From: Hyphomonas johnsonii MHS-2
Lineage (GTDB): Bacteria > Pseudomonadota > Alphaproteobacteria > Caulobacterales > Hyphomonadaceae
Direction of reading: 5' to 3'
Assembly: GCF_000685275.1 (NCBI RefSeq)
Contig: NZ_ARYK01000001.1
Location: 248,001 to 312,000, forward strand
Length of the DNA: 64,000 bases
In this document: positions 55,288 to 62,872 of the stretch, in pieces
Layout: every line of letters starts with the position of its first letter
How positions within the stretch are numbered: position 1 is the first letter of the stretch
The notes under the pieces: model-generated
Databases searched by the model: none
What the model was told of the DNA's origin: nothing
What the model saw: only the letters and a program-made list of their open reading frames with translations
Program-made: the position numbers and the translations under genes

Positions 55288-55371
55288 GCTGCGATGTGAC
55301 AGCAAGCATGGGAGCGGTCAACGCCGTGGATTACCCGCAGGGCAGTTTTGCGCGATGTCGCCCCCAACCGG

Positions 55372-56661
55372 TCAGCTGGCGGCGAATTCGAACACGGTTT
55401 CACCACCGACCAGCGTGCGCATGACGCGGCCCTGCAGGCGCCGGCCATCGAAGGGTGAATTGGTCGAGCGCGAGCGCAGGTGCTCGCGGTCGCAGAGCCA
55501 GGGCTTGCCGGGATTGAACAGGATGAGATCAGCCGGCGCGCCGGGTTTCAGGCGGCCCTGTGGCAGGCCGAGCAGGTCAGCCGGGCCGCTGGTGACGGCA
55601 GCAAGCGCGTCGAGCAGCGGCAGGCCTGCGTCGTTGACGAGGCTCATCAGGGCGGCGAGCGTTGTCTCAAGCCCGGCGGCCCCGAAGGCGGCCTCGCCGA
55701 AGGGCAGCCGTTTTTCTTCGGGCGGCTGGGGATCGTGGGCAGAGACGACGGCATCGATCTCGCCGCGCTTGAGGGCGTCGATCAGGCCCTGCCGCGTTTC
55801 CTCGTCGCGGAAGGGCGGGTTGACCTTGCAATAGGTGAGATAGTCGCCGACGTCGCGCTCGTTGAAGAACAGGGTGTGGGCGGCGACGGTGGCGTGGACC
55901 TTTGCGCCGCGCGCCCTGGCCTCGGCCACGATTTCCAGCGTGCGGGCGGTGGACACCTGGTCCAGAAGCAGGCGGCACCCCGTCGATTCGGCGAGCATGA
56001 CATCGCGGGCAGCGCCGATCCATTCGGCCTCGACCGGCATGCCGGACAGGCCGGCACGGGCGGCGAAGGCGCCGGCATTCATCACGCCGGACGCAGACAG
56101 GGCACGGTCGTCAGGGCGGGACATGACGAGGGCGCCGCGACTGGCGGCATAGGCCATCGCCCGCTTCATGATCGAGGCATTGGGGACAGGCACGTCGCCA
56201 TTGGTGAACAGGACGGCCCCGGCGTCTGCCATCAGGCCGATCTCGGCCATCTGTTCGCCGTTCAGGCCCACCGTCAGCGCGCCGGAGGGATAGATCCGGG
56301 CCTTCGCGGTTTCGCGGGCCCGCTCGGTGATGAAGCGGACAAGGGCGACATCGTCGAGCGTCGGGCGGGTGTCGGGCATGACGACGAAACTGGTGACACC
56401 GCCGGCGACAGCTGCGCGGGACGCGGTGGCGAGGGTTTCCTTCTGCTCGTCGCCGGGTTCGCCGGTCTTGACGCGCAGGTCGATCAGGCCGGGCGCGAGG
56501 CAGAGACCGCCGGCGTCAAGGCTGTCCCTGGCATCCTTGTGCGGGCCGGACTGGCCTTTTGCGATGTCCCTGATCTTGCCCTTGTCGATGAAGATCGCGC
56601 CGGGTTCGTCCATGCCGGTGGCCGGGTCAAGCAGGCGGGCATTGTGGATCGAGAGGCTCAT
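55372..56661 (-). CDS. pyrC: Dihydroorotase-like PyrC without a metal site
   Basis: A 429-residue member of the class I dihydroorotase family. Metal ligands of active enzymes are replaced: the HxH of the DLHVHLREPG motif reads [10 protein letters not shown] (Arg63, Lys65), the HCED-type motif reads SRPDD, the HVSTA motif reads DQVSTA, and TDHAPH reads SAHDPQ (307-312). It is thus probably an inactive homologue that supports the ATCase encoded by pyrB, as described for PyrC' in Pseudomonas. The ATG overlaps the pyrB stop. Confidence 0.92.
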   Translation of the reverse strand: MSLSIHNARLLDPATGMDEPGAIFIDKGKIRDIAKGQSGPHKDARDSLDAGGLCLAPGLIDLRVKTGEPGDEQKETLATASRAAVAGGVTSFVVMPDTRPTLDDVALVRFITERARETAKARIYPSGALTVGLNGEQMAEIGLMADAGAVLFTNGDVPVPNASIMKRAMAYAASRGALVMSRPDDRALSASGVMNAGAFAARAGLSGMPVEAEWIGAARDVMLAESTGCRLLLDQVSTARTLEIVAEARARGAKVHATVAAHTLFFNERDVGDYLTYCKVNPPFRDEETRQGLIDALKRGEIDAVVSAHDPQPPEEKRLPFGEAAFGAAGLETTLAALMSLVNDAGLPLLDALAAVTSGPADLLGLPQGRLKPGAPADLILFNPGKPWLCDREHLRSRSTNSPFDGRRLQGRVMRTLVGGETVFEFAAS

Positions 56662-57605
56662 GTGCGTGTCCCCGCGAGAAGGTCGAGGACGGCTTCGCGC
56701 ACGGCGACGCCCATCTCGACCTGTTCGGTGATGACGGAGCGGGGGCCGTCGGCAATCGCGCTTTCGATCTCGATCCCCCGGTTCATCGGGCCGGGATGCA
56801 TCACCGTGGCGTCCGGCAGGGCCAGAGCGAGCCGGTCGGCCGTGAGGCCGAAATACCGGAAATATTCGCGTCGGCTGGGCAGGAAGGCACCGTCCATCCG
56901 TTCCAGCTGCAGGCGCAGCATCATGACAATGTCGGCGCCCTTCAGGGCCGCGTCGAAATCTGTCGTCGCGCTGGCGGCGCCCCATGTGTCGGTGCCGGGC
57001 GGCAGCAGGGTGCGGGGGCCGCAAAGGTGGACCTCGGCGCCAAGCAGGTGGAGCGCCATCGTGGTGGAGCGCGCGACACGGCTGTGGGCGATGTCACCGC
57101 AGATGACGACCTTGAGGCCTTCGATGCGGCCCTTGGTGCGGCGGATGGTGAGCGTGTCGAGCAGGCCCTGGGTGGGGTGCTCGTGGGTGCCGTCGCCGGC
57201 ATTGATGACGGCGCAGTCGACCTTGCGGGAGAGGAGTTTCGCGCCGCCCGAGGCCGAGTGCCGGATGACCAGCACGTCCGGCTTCATGGCGTTCAGCGTC
57301 ATGGCCGTGTCGATCAGGGTTTCGCCCTTCTTCACGCTGGAATGGGCGACCGGCATGTTGATGACATCGGCGCCGAGGCGTTTGGCGGCGATCTCGAAAC
57401 TGCTCATCGTGCGGGTGGAATTCTCGAAGAAGAGATTCACCACGGTGCGGCCGGTCAGCACGGGATCGGCGCGCTGGCCGGCGCGGGTGGCATCCGCATA
57501 GCGGTCTGCAAGATCCAGTATGTGCGTAATATCGAGGGGATGAAGACCTTCGATTCCCAGCAGGTGCGCGTGATCGAAGCTGTAAGTGTATCCCGCCTTA
57601 GGCAT
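56658..57605 (-). CDS. pyrB: Aspartate carbamoyltransferase catalytic subunit
   Basis: A 315-residue enzyme making carbamoyl-aspartate for pyrimidine synthesis. The carbamoyl-phosphate site is [13 protein letters not shown] (about 58-70), with later motifs [25 protein letters not shown] and [11 protein letters not shown]. The ATG at 57605 follows AAGGGCC. It is cotranscribed with the metal-site-less pyrC, with a four-base overlap. No pyrI regulatory subunit gene is present. Confidence 0.96.
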   Translation of the reverse strand: MPKAGYTYSFDHAHLLGIEGLHPLDITHILDLADRYADATRAGQRADPVLTGRTVVNLFFENSTRTMSSFEIAAKRLGADVINMPVAHSSVKKGETLIDTAMTLNAMKPDVLVIRHSASGGAKLLSRKVDCAVINAGDGTHEHPTQGLLDTLTIRRTKGRIEGLKVVICGDIAHSRVARSTTMALHLLGAEVHLCGPRTLLPPGTDTWGAASATTDFDAALKGADIVMMLRLQLERMDGAFLPSRREYFRYFGLTADRLALALPDATVMHPGPMNRGIEIESAIADGPRSVITEQVEMGVAVREAVLDLLAGTRT

Positions 57606-57659
57606 GGAGGCCCTTTCGATTTGGGGCGGTTTAGGCGTGATTCCGGCTGTCTGCAAGTC

Positions 57660-58574
57660 TCAGGCGCTGACGAGGAGGTAGAGCAGGGGCAGGGTCAGCA
57701 TGGCGAGGACGGTCTGCACGGCGATCAGGTTGGCCGCGAGGGGGGCGTCGCCGCCGAGTTCGCGGGCAAGGATGTAGGAGCTGGTGGCTGTCGGCGTGGC
57801 GGCGCAGATCACGGCAATGGTCAGCGCCATGCCGGAGAGGCCAAAGGCCAGGCCGAAGCCGATGGCGAGCGCCGGCAGGCCGAGCAGGCGGACCAGCGAC
57901 CAGGTCAGCGTGCGCCGGCCGGCGCGCTTCAGGGCGGAGAGGTCGACACCGGCCCCGGCGGACAGGAGGCCAAGGGCGAGCGCGGCATCGCCGAGAATGC
58001 GCAGCATGTCATTGGCCAGCCGGGGCAGCTCGACATTGGTGGCGGCCAGCGCGATTCCCAGCACGCAGGCGAGGACGATCGGGTTGCGGGCCAGCGCGAG
58101 CAGCGGCCTGGGGGCCGGGCCATGCGGTGTCTCGGCATGCGCGATGAGGGCGTAGACCGAGAGGACGTTGGCGGTGGGGATCATCACGGCAGCGGCGATG
58201 GTGACGAGGGCGAGGCCTTCCTGGCCATAGAGCAGGCTGCCGATGGACAGGGCGATCATCGTGTTCCAGCGCACGTTGGACTGGATGATCGTGCCGACGG
58301 CGGGGCGCTCCATGCCGGGCAGGAGGCGGGCAGCCAGGCCGATGCCGGCGAGCACGAGCTGGGCGAGGATCAGGGCGGCGGCCAGGCGCCACGGTGCGGT
58401 TTCGAATGGCGTGTTGGCGAGGGTGCGGATGATCAGCGCGGGAAACAGGACGACATAGGACAGGCGCTCGATGGCGCGCCAGCTTTCCGCCGGAATCCAT
58501 TTTCGGACGGAGAGGACATGCCCCAGCGCGACGATCGCGATGACCGGCAACAGGGCATAGAGGAAGCCCGTCAT
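57660..58574 (-). CDS. AEC-family transporter
   Basis: A 304-residue membrane protein of the auxin efflux carrier family, with about ten hydrophobic helices in two halves. Visible elements are GHVLSVRKWIPAESW near the N-terminus, LFPALIIRTLANTPF and LGLLSAGAGVDLSALKRAGRR in the middle. Such carriers move organic acids or similar anions; the substrate is unknown. Its start overlaps the ruvX stop (ATGA). Confidence 0.9.
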   Translation of the reverse strand: MTGFLYALLPVIAIVALGHVLSVRKWIPAESWRAIERLSYVVLFPALIIRTLANTPFETAPWRLAAALILAQLVLAGIGLAARLLPGMERPAVGTIIQSNVRWNTMIALSIGSLLYGQEGLALVTIAAAVMIPTANVLSVYALIAHAETPHGPAPRPLLALARNPIVLACVLGIALAATNVELPRLANDMLRILGDAALALGLLSAGAGVDLSALKRAGRRTLTWSLVRLLGLPALAIGFGLAFGLSGMALTIAVICAATPTATSSYILARELGGDAPLAANLIAVQTVLAMLTLPLLYLLVSA

Positions 58575-59029
58575 CCCGCGCGGTCCAGCAGGGCGAGCGT
58601 GGATTTCAGGATGATGGCAGCGGCCTGCGCGTCGATGCGCTCGGCAAGGCGCTTGCGGGAGATGGCCGCTTCCAGCATGGCGTTTTCCGCCTCGGCGCTG
58701 GACAGGCGCTCGTCCTGGAAGAGGATCGGCACGTCGCGCTTCAGCAGGATATTGTAGGCGAGGGCCCGGGCGGACTGGGCCCGGCGGCCTTCGGTGCCGT
58801 CCATGTTGAGCGGCAGGCCGATGACGAGGGCGACTGCGCCGCGTTCGTCATAGATCTCGAACAGGCGGGCGAGGGAGGGGGCCAGCGTCTTGCCGCGGTG
58901 CACGACCTCGACGGGGCTCGCGATCATGCGCAGGGCATCGGTCGCGGCGACGCCCATCGCCTTGGCGCCGGGGTCGATGCCGAGAAGGACGCCGGTGCGC
59001 GGCAGTGAGTCGAGTTCAATGACAGCCAT
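58571..59029 (-). CDS. ruvX: Putative pre-16S rRNA nuclease / Holliday junction resolvase-like (YqgF)
   Basis: A 152-residue RNase H-fold nuclease family protein, implicated in 16S rRNA 5'-end maturation. The acidic residues of the fold appear in GIDPGAKAMGVAATD (about 18-32), VIGLPLNMDGTEG and FQDERLSSAEAE. Length is typical. It is divergent from gatC with an 83-bp gap. Confidence 0.94.
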   Translation of the reverse strand: MAVIELDSLPRTGVLLGIDPGAKAMGVAATDALRMIASPVEVVHRGKTLAPSLARLFEIYDERGAVALVIGLPLNMDGTEGRRAQSARALAYNILLKRDVPILFQDERLSSAEAENAMLEAAISRKRLAERIDAQAAAIILKSTLALLDRAG

Positions 59030-59112
59030 AGCGCGCTCACATAGCGCCTTGAAGCCTTGTTGCCTATCGCGTATTCCGGCCGCATCGAAGCCAAACGACC
59101 GGAGCCCGCGCC

Positions 59113-59400
59113 ATGAGTGTTACCAAGGATGATGTCCGCAAGGTTGCCCGCCTGTCGCGGATTGCCGTGCCGGAAGAGCGCCTCGAGGAGATGGCCGGCG
59201 AGCTGAACGGCATCCTCGGCTGGATCGACCAGCTGAACGAAGTGGACATTGACGGCGTCGAACCGATGACGTCGGTTGTGGCGACGACCCTGCCGATGCG
59301 CGAGGATGTGGTGACGGATGGCAACATCCAGGACCAGGTGCTGGCCAATGCGCCGAGCAGCGCCGACGGGTTCTTCGTCGTGCCGAAAGCCGTCGAATAG
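59113..59400 (+). CDS. gatC: Asp-tRNA(Asn)/Glu-tRNA(Gln) amidotransferase subunit C
   Basis: A 95-residue linker subunit of the GatCAB amidotransferase that makes Gln-tRNA or Asn-tRNA. The N-terminal VTKDDVRKVARLSRIAV and MTSVVATTLPMREDVVT are characteristic. Here gatA is not adjacent but lies 3.5 kb downstream (62873). Confidence 0.95.
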   Translation: MSVTKDDVRKVARLSRIAVPEERLEEMAGELNGILGWIDQLNEVDIDGVEPMTSVVATTLPMREDVVTDGNIQDQVLANAPSSADGFFVVPKAVE

Positions 59401-59481
59401 GCCTGCCGCGCCTTTCAGGACATCGAACTTAGTTTCTGCCCTGCCTTATTTAAGGCCGAGGCACGCCCCACCTGTAGGAGT

Positions 59482-59498
59482 GGACCCGTTTCGGGTCC
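59482..59498 (+). other. Hairpin in the leader of the 42-aa gene
   Basis: GGACCCG and CGGGTCC form a 7-bp perfect stem around TTT, ending about six bases before the AGGAAG ribosome binding site of the small gene at 59517. It could influence translation or mRNA stability. There is no T tract, so it is not a normal terminator. Confidence 0.4.
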
Positions 59499-59516
59499 CA
59501 GCACAGGAAGACGATC

Positions 59517-59645
59517 ATGGCCAAGGGTCAGAAGAAGACGAACAAGGAAGTCCGAAAGCCGAAGGCGGAGAAGGTGAAGACCAACGCGTCCAACCCCTCC
59601 CTGAAGACCGGCGCGATCAAGGGACTTGAGCACCTCAAGCGCTAA
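59517..59645 (+). CDS. 42-aa basic small protein
   Basis: A 42-residue, strongly basic protein starting MAKGQKKTNKEVRKPKAEK and ending in GLEHLKR, with 13 Lys or Arg. AGGAAG lies about seven bases before the ATG. The N-terminus is similar in style to short MAKGQ-type proteins found in proteobacterial genomes that have no known function. A nucleic-acid-binding role is possible but only inferred from charge. Confidence 0.75.
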   Translation: MAKGQKKTNKEVRKPKAEKVKTNASNPSLKTGAIKGLEHLKR

Positions 59646-59756
59646 AACGTAATCCGCCACGCCTTGCGCCGCTGTTCCCGTCCGGGACCGGCGGCCAGAG
59701 GCGTGGCGGCGGCGACCGGGAAACGAAAACCAGTGTTTACAGGAAGATAAGAACCG

Positions 59757-59778
59757 GATCGGTGAAATTTCACCGATC
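59757..59778. promoter_or_regulatory. Perfect 22-bp palindrome upstream of fadD
   Basis: The half-site GATCGGTGAAA is followed directly by its exact reverse complement, giving a 22-bp perfect dyad with AACC and GGTT arms just outside it. A further ACCGATC half-site occurs at 59822-59828. The dyad lies about 70 bp before the fadD start. This is the form expected of a TetR- or GntR-type operator; the binding protein is not encoded next to it. Confidence 0.65.
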
Positions 59779-59848
59779 GGTTTCAGCATAATTCAAAGGC
59801 CGTGTGTCAGGTTGGGACGAAACCGATCTGTCTTTGGCTGGAGAAAAC

Positions 59849-61585
59849 ATGTCGATCGCTGCGCCTTCCGTGCCCGTTCCTTTCGAGGACCAGCCAGTCC
59901 CGCGCTTCTACAACCGGGAAGCGGCCGCGTTCCACACGCACCTCGGAACCTATGTGCCCCGGCGGATCGAAGACCTGATGGAAGCGGCGGCCCGTGACCA
60001 CGGCAAGAAGCCGTTCCTGTCGACGGCCCTGCCGAACGGTGCCAGCGCGACGCTGACCTTTGCCGCCGTGGAGAAGCATTCGGCCAATCTTGCCCGTTAC
60101 CTGCGTGACGAACTCGGCCTGGCCAAAGGCGCCGTCGTTGCGATCCAGTCACCGAACTGCATGTCCTATATCGTGGCCATGCTGGGCGTCCTGCGCGCCG
60201 GGCTGGTGCTGACCAATATCAACCCGATGTACACCGCCTACGAGACGCGCCGCCAGCTGCGCGATGCCGGGGCGAGCGTGCTGATCACGTCCAGCCTGTT
60301 TCCGGATGCCACGGAAGACGCCCTGCTCGGCACCGGGGTGGAGCGTGTCATCACGCTGGCGCTGACGGACTTTTTCGCGCCGGTCAGCAAGGCGGCGATG
60401 AATTTCGTGCTGCGCCACGTCAAGAAGATGGGCCGCCCGCTGGCGGTTGCCAACGTGTCGATGGCGGCGGCGCTGAAACGCGGTGCGCGGCATGCGACCC
60501 CCGTCGCCGACTATGCGCCGGACCGCACGGCGGACGAGGACGCCATCTACCAGTATTCGGGCGGTACGACCGGCGTGTCCAAGGGCGTGCGCCTGACCGA
60601 GGCGGGCCTTGTGACCAATGTCGACCAGTTCGCCAGCCTGTCGCCGCACATGATCGACAAGCCGGGCCAGACCATGTTGCTGGTACTGCCGGTCTATCAC
60701 GTGTTCGGCCTGTTCGCGTCGATCATCGCGCTGCGCAACGTGGCGCACCTGGTGCTGGTGCCGAGCCCCAAGCCGCTGTCGAACCTGAAGGCGGCGTTCC
60801 GGAAATTCCGGCCGGACGTGTTCCCGGGCGTGAGCACGCTGTTTGAAAAGCTGATGGACGAAAAGTGGTTCTACCAGAACCCGCCCCAGCTGACCCTGAC
60901 GATTTCCGGTGCGATGGCGCTGAGCCCGTCGGTGCGCGCCGACTGGACGGCCCTGACCGGATCAAGCGTCATCGAAGGCTATGGCATGACCGAGACAACG
61001 ACGCTGATCAGCGTCAATACGCCGGATGCCCGCACACGGGTCGGTTCGGCAGGCATGCCCCTGCCGGGCACGGCCGTGGCGATCCTGCGGGCGGATGGCA
61101 GCCTTGCCGCGCCGGACGAGACCGGAGAAATCGCGGTGGCGGGGCCGCAGGTGATGGCCGGCTATCTTGGCCGTCCCGAGACGACGGCGGCGGCCTATCA
61201 TGCCGGCTGGCTGAAGACCGGCGATATCGGTTATCTCGACGATGACGGCTATGTCTACCTCGTGGATCGCAGCAAGGACATGTTGCTGGTCGGCGGATTC
61301 AACGTGTTCCCGAGTGAGGTCGATGCCGTGCTGGCCGACCATCCGGGCATTGCCGAAGCGGCGGTTGCAGGCGTCACGGACGGCGAATCCGGCGACATGA
61401 TGCATGCTTTTGTGGTGCGCCGGGATCCGGCCCTGACGGCGGCCGAGGTGCAGGCCCACTGCGCCGGGCGCCTGACTGGCTACAAGCGGCCACGCCGGGT
61501 GCATTTTGTCGACGAGCTGCCGAAATCGCCGATCGGCAAGGTGCTGCGCCGGGAGTTGCGGGCCCTGGTCGGCGCCCAGACCTGA
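59849..61585 (+). CDS. fadD: Long-chain fatty acid-CoA ligase (FadD-type)
   Basis: A 578-residue ANL-superfamily ligase that activates fatty acids. The ATG at 59849 follows TGGAG; an in-frame GTG at 59804 has no ribosome binding site. The P-loop is YSGGTTGVSKG (about 235-245), followed by EGYGMTETTTL, the hinge VDRSKDMLLVGGFNVFP and the C-terminal catalytic Lys in SPIGKVLRREL. The N-terminal segment RFYNREAAAFHTHLGTYVP is typical of alphaproteobacterial FadD. A perfect palindrome upstream is a candidate operator. Confidence 0.93.
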   Translation: MSIAAPSVPVPFEDQPVPRFYNREAAAFHTHLGTYVPRRIEDLMEAAARDHGKKPFLSTALPNGASATLTFAAVEKHSANLARYLRDELGLAKGAVVAIQSPNCMSYIVAMLGVLRAGLVLTNINPMYTAYETRRQLRDAGASVLITSSLFPDATEDALLGTGVERVITLALTDFFAPVSKAAMNFVLRHVKKMGRPLAVANVSMAAALKRGARHATPVADYAPDRTADEDAIYQYSGGTTGVSKGVRLTEAGLVTNVDQFASLSPHMIDKPGQTMLLVLPVYHVFGLFASIIALRNVAHLVLVPSPKPLSNLKAAFRKFRPDVFPGVSTLFEKLMDEKWFYQNPPQLTLTISGAMALSPSVRADWTALTGSSVIEGYGMTETTTLISVNTPDARTRVGSAGMPLPGTAVAILRADGSLAAPDETGEIAVAGPQVMAGYLGRPETTAAAYHAGWLKTGDIGYLDDDGYVYLVDRSKDMLLVGGFNVFPSEVDAVLADHPGIAEAAVAGVTDGESGDMMHAFVVRRDPALTAAEVQAHCAGRLTGYKRPRRVHFVDELPKSPIGKVLRRELRALVGAQT

Positions 61586-61709
61586 AACTTCGCAAAGAAG
61601 AGTTGATTACTTCACTTCCTGAAGCGCGTTACTCTACACCCTGAACTACCTGGCAGGGCAGGCCGGGCGTACTCCTGGGCGCATCAACCAACCCACAAGG
61701 AGATACACA

Positions 61710-61841
61710 ATGACAACCCGGATTTCCAAGCACCGCACCGTTGCCAAGGCTTTCAATGCGCTGGCAACGGCCCTGTTCTACCTGGCGATTACCGTGATGG
61801 TTTTCTTCCCGGCCAGCTACACGGCCTACATGATCACCTGA
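61710..61841 (+). CDS. 43-aa single-pass membrane microprotein
   Basis: A 43-residue protein, MTTRISKHRTVAKAFNALAT followed by a hydrophobic helix (about 20-35, ALFYLAITVMVFF) and the tail PASYTAYMIT. AAGGAGA lies six bases before the ATG, a near-ideal ribosome binding site. The N-terminus is basic, so the C-terminus probably faces the periplasm. It follows fadD after 124 bp. No family recognised. Confidence 0.7.
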   Translation: MTTRISKHRTVAKAFNALATALFYLAITVMVFFPASYTAYMIT

Positions 61842-61851
61842 GCCTGAGGGG

Positions 61852-62235
61852 TCAGATGATCTCGTCAGCGAATTCCTCGTAGTCGATGAGGATTTCGTCG
61901 CCGGGCCTGAGGGCCTGGCGGGCTGTCAGCGTCACCGTCTCGGCGGCGGCGTCGACGACAAAGTCGGCATTCGCCTCGGGACTGTGATTGCACATCGAAA
62001 TCTCGCCGAAAGCGACCGCCGCGCGCGTCGCGCCGGAGGCATCCTCATCGACATAGAAGACGTAATGGTGGAGCAGCGTGGAGCGCACCGTGGCGGTGTC
62101 CTCGTGCGAGAGGATCAGCAGCGGATAGGCTGCAATGATGTCGCCGGCCCGGATGGGGGCGGCGGCGAACAGGCCACGACCGTGGAAGGGCGAATTCTTT
62201 ACCTCGACGGTCGAGGCCTGTGTGGAATGGGGCAT
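61852..62235 (-). CDS. SET-domain protein (putative lysine methyltransferase)
   Basis: A 127-residue protein consisting almost only of a SET domain. Visible SET motifs are FHGRGLFA (about 18-25), GEISMCNHSPEANADF (about 76-91, the NHS element that binds S-adenosylmethionine) and PGDEILIDYEEF near the C-terminus. The start at 62235 is chosen because the longer reading runs into the neighbouring gene. No post-SET cysteines are present. The target is unknown, possibly a protein lysine. Confidence 0.85.
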   Translation of the reverse strand: MPHSTQASTVEVKNSPFHGRGLFAAAPIRAGDIIAAYPLLILSHEDTATVRSTLLHHYVFYVDEDASGATRAAVAFGEISMCNHSPEANADFVVDAAAETVTLTARQALRPGDEILIDYEEFADEII

Positions 62236-62267
62236 GGCGCCTTGTCTAGCACAGCCGCCTTGCGGCG

Positions 62268-62705
62268 CTATTCCGATTTTTCCGCTTCGGGCGCCGGCTT
62301 GGCCCGGGAATCCCATTTGTGCATGGATTTCACCGTACAGCGCTGGACGCCGAGGCCTGACGTGTTGTTGAAGCCCGAAATGGAATCGGATGTGATGATG
62401 TGATCGCCCCGGTTCAGGCAGCTCAGGCTCGAATCGACCGCAAGTTGCTCGGCCTGGTCAAGGTTGAAGCAGTTGCCGTAGACCTCGATGAGGTAATCGT
62501 CATTTCCCTTGGACAAGACGACAGTGTCGCGGGTGGCATCATGGAAACCGTCAATGGTTGAAGTGAAGCAGATCTTGTTGACCTCTTCGCCGAGTCGGGC
62601 GTCTCCGGCGAACTGGGCGACCCCCTTCGGCTTGGCGTCGCCGGGGGCCTGACTGGCGCAGGCGGCAAGGAAAATGGTGGAAAGTGCAATAACGGTGAGG
62701 CGCAT
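62268..62705 (-). CDS. Small lipoprotein, DUF6491-like
   Basis: A 145-residue lipoprotein with signal and lipobox FLAAC (Cys at about 16). The mature part has a KICFTSTIDGFHDATRD segment, VVLSKGNDDYLIEVYGNCFNL and SLSCLNRGDHI, with four conserved-looking Cys that could form disulfides in the periplasm. The pattern resembles DUF6491 proteins, which have no known function. It ends in a charged Lys/Glu-rich tail. Confidence 0.75.
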   Translation of the reverse strand: MRLTVIALSTIFLAACASQAPGDAKPKGVAQFAGDARLGEEVNKICFTSTIDGFHDATRDTVVLSKGNDDYLIEVYGNCFNLDQAEQLAVDSSLSCLNRGDHIITSDSISGFNNTSGLGVQRCTVKSMHKWDSRAKPAPEAEKSE

Positions 62706-62872
62706 GACGAATCCCTTTCAGGTGCTGTCCCGGAAAGCGCTAAAAACCGGGCAAAGTATGAGGATTGTGATGATGCGCCGGGTTCCGGGAACTGACAAGC
62801 GCGGACACGGAGACTTGAACTTTCCCCTCAAGCCGTCATAGCAGGCGGGCAGATTTCTTCACGGGATTATAC

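Noticed and set aside
55480-58757. Long plus-strand open frames (over 600 codons) opposite pyrC, pyrB and the AEC transporter
   Set aside because: These are composition shadows; the minus-strand proteins carry full family motifs and overlapping start/stop junctions.
59804-59848. Upstream GTG start for fadD
   Set aside because: No ribosome binding site precedes it, whereas the ATG at 59849 has TGGAG at good spacing and starts the conserved sequence.
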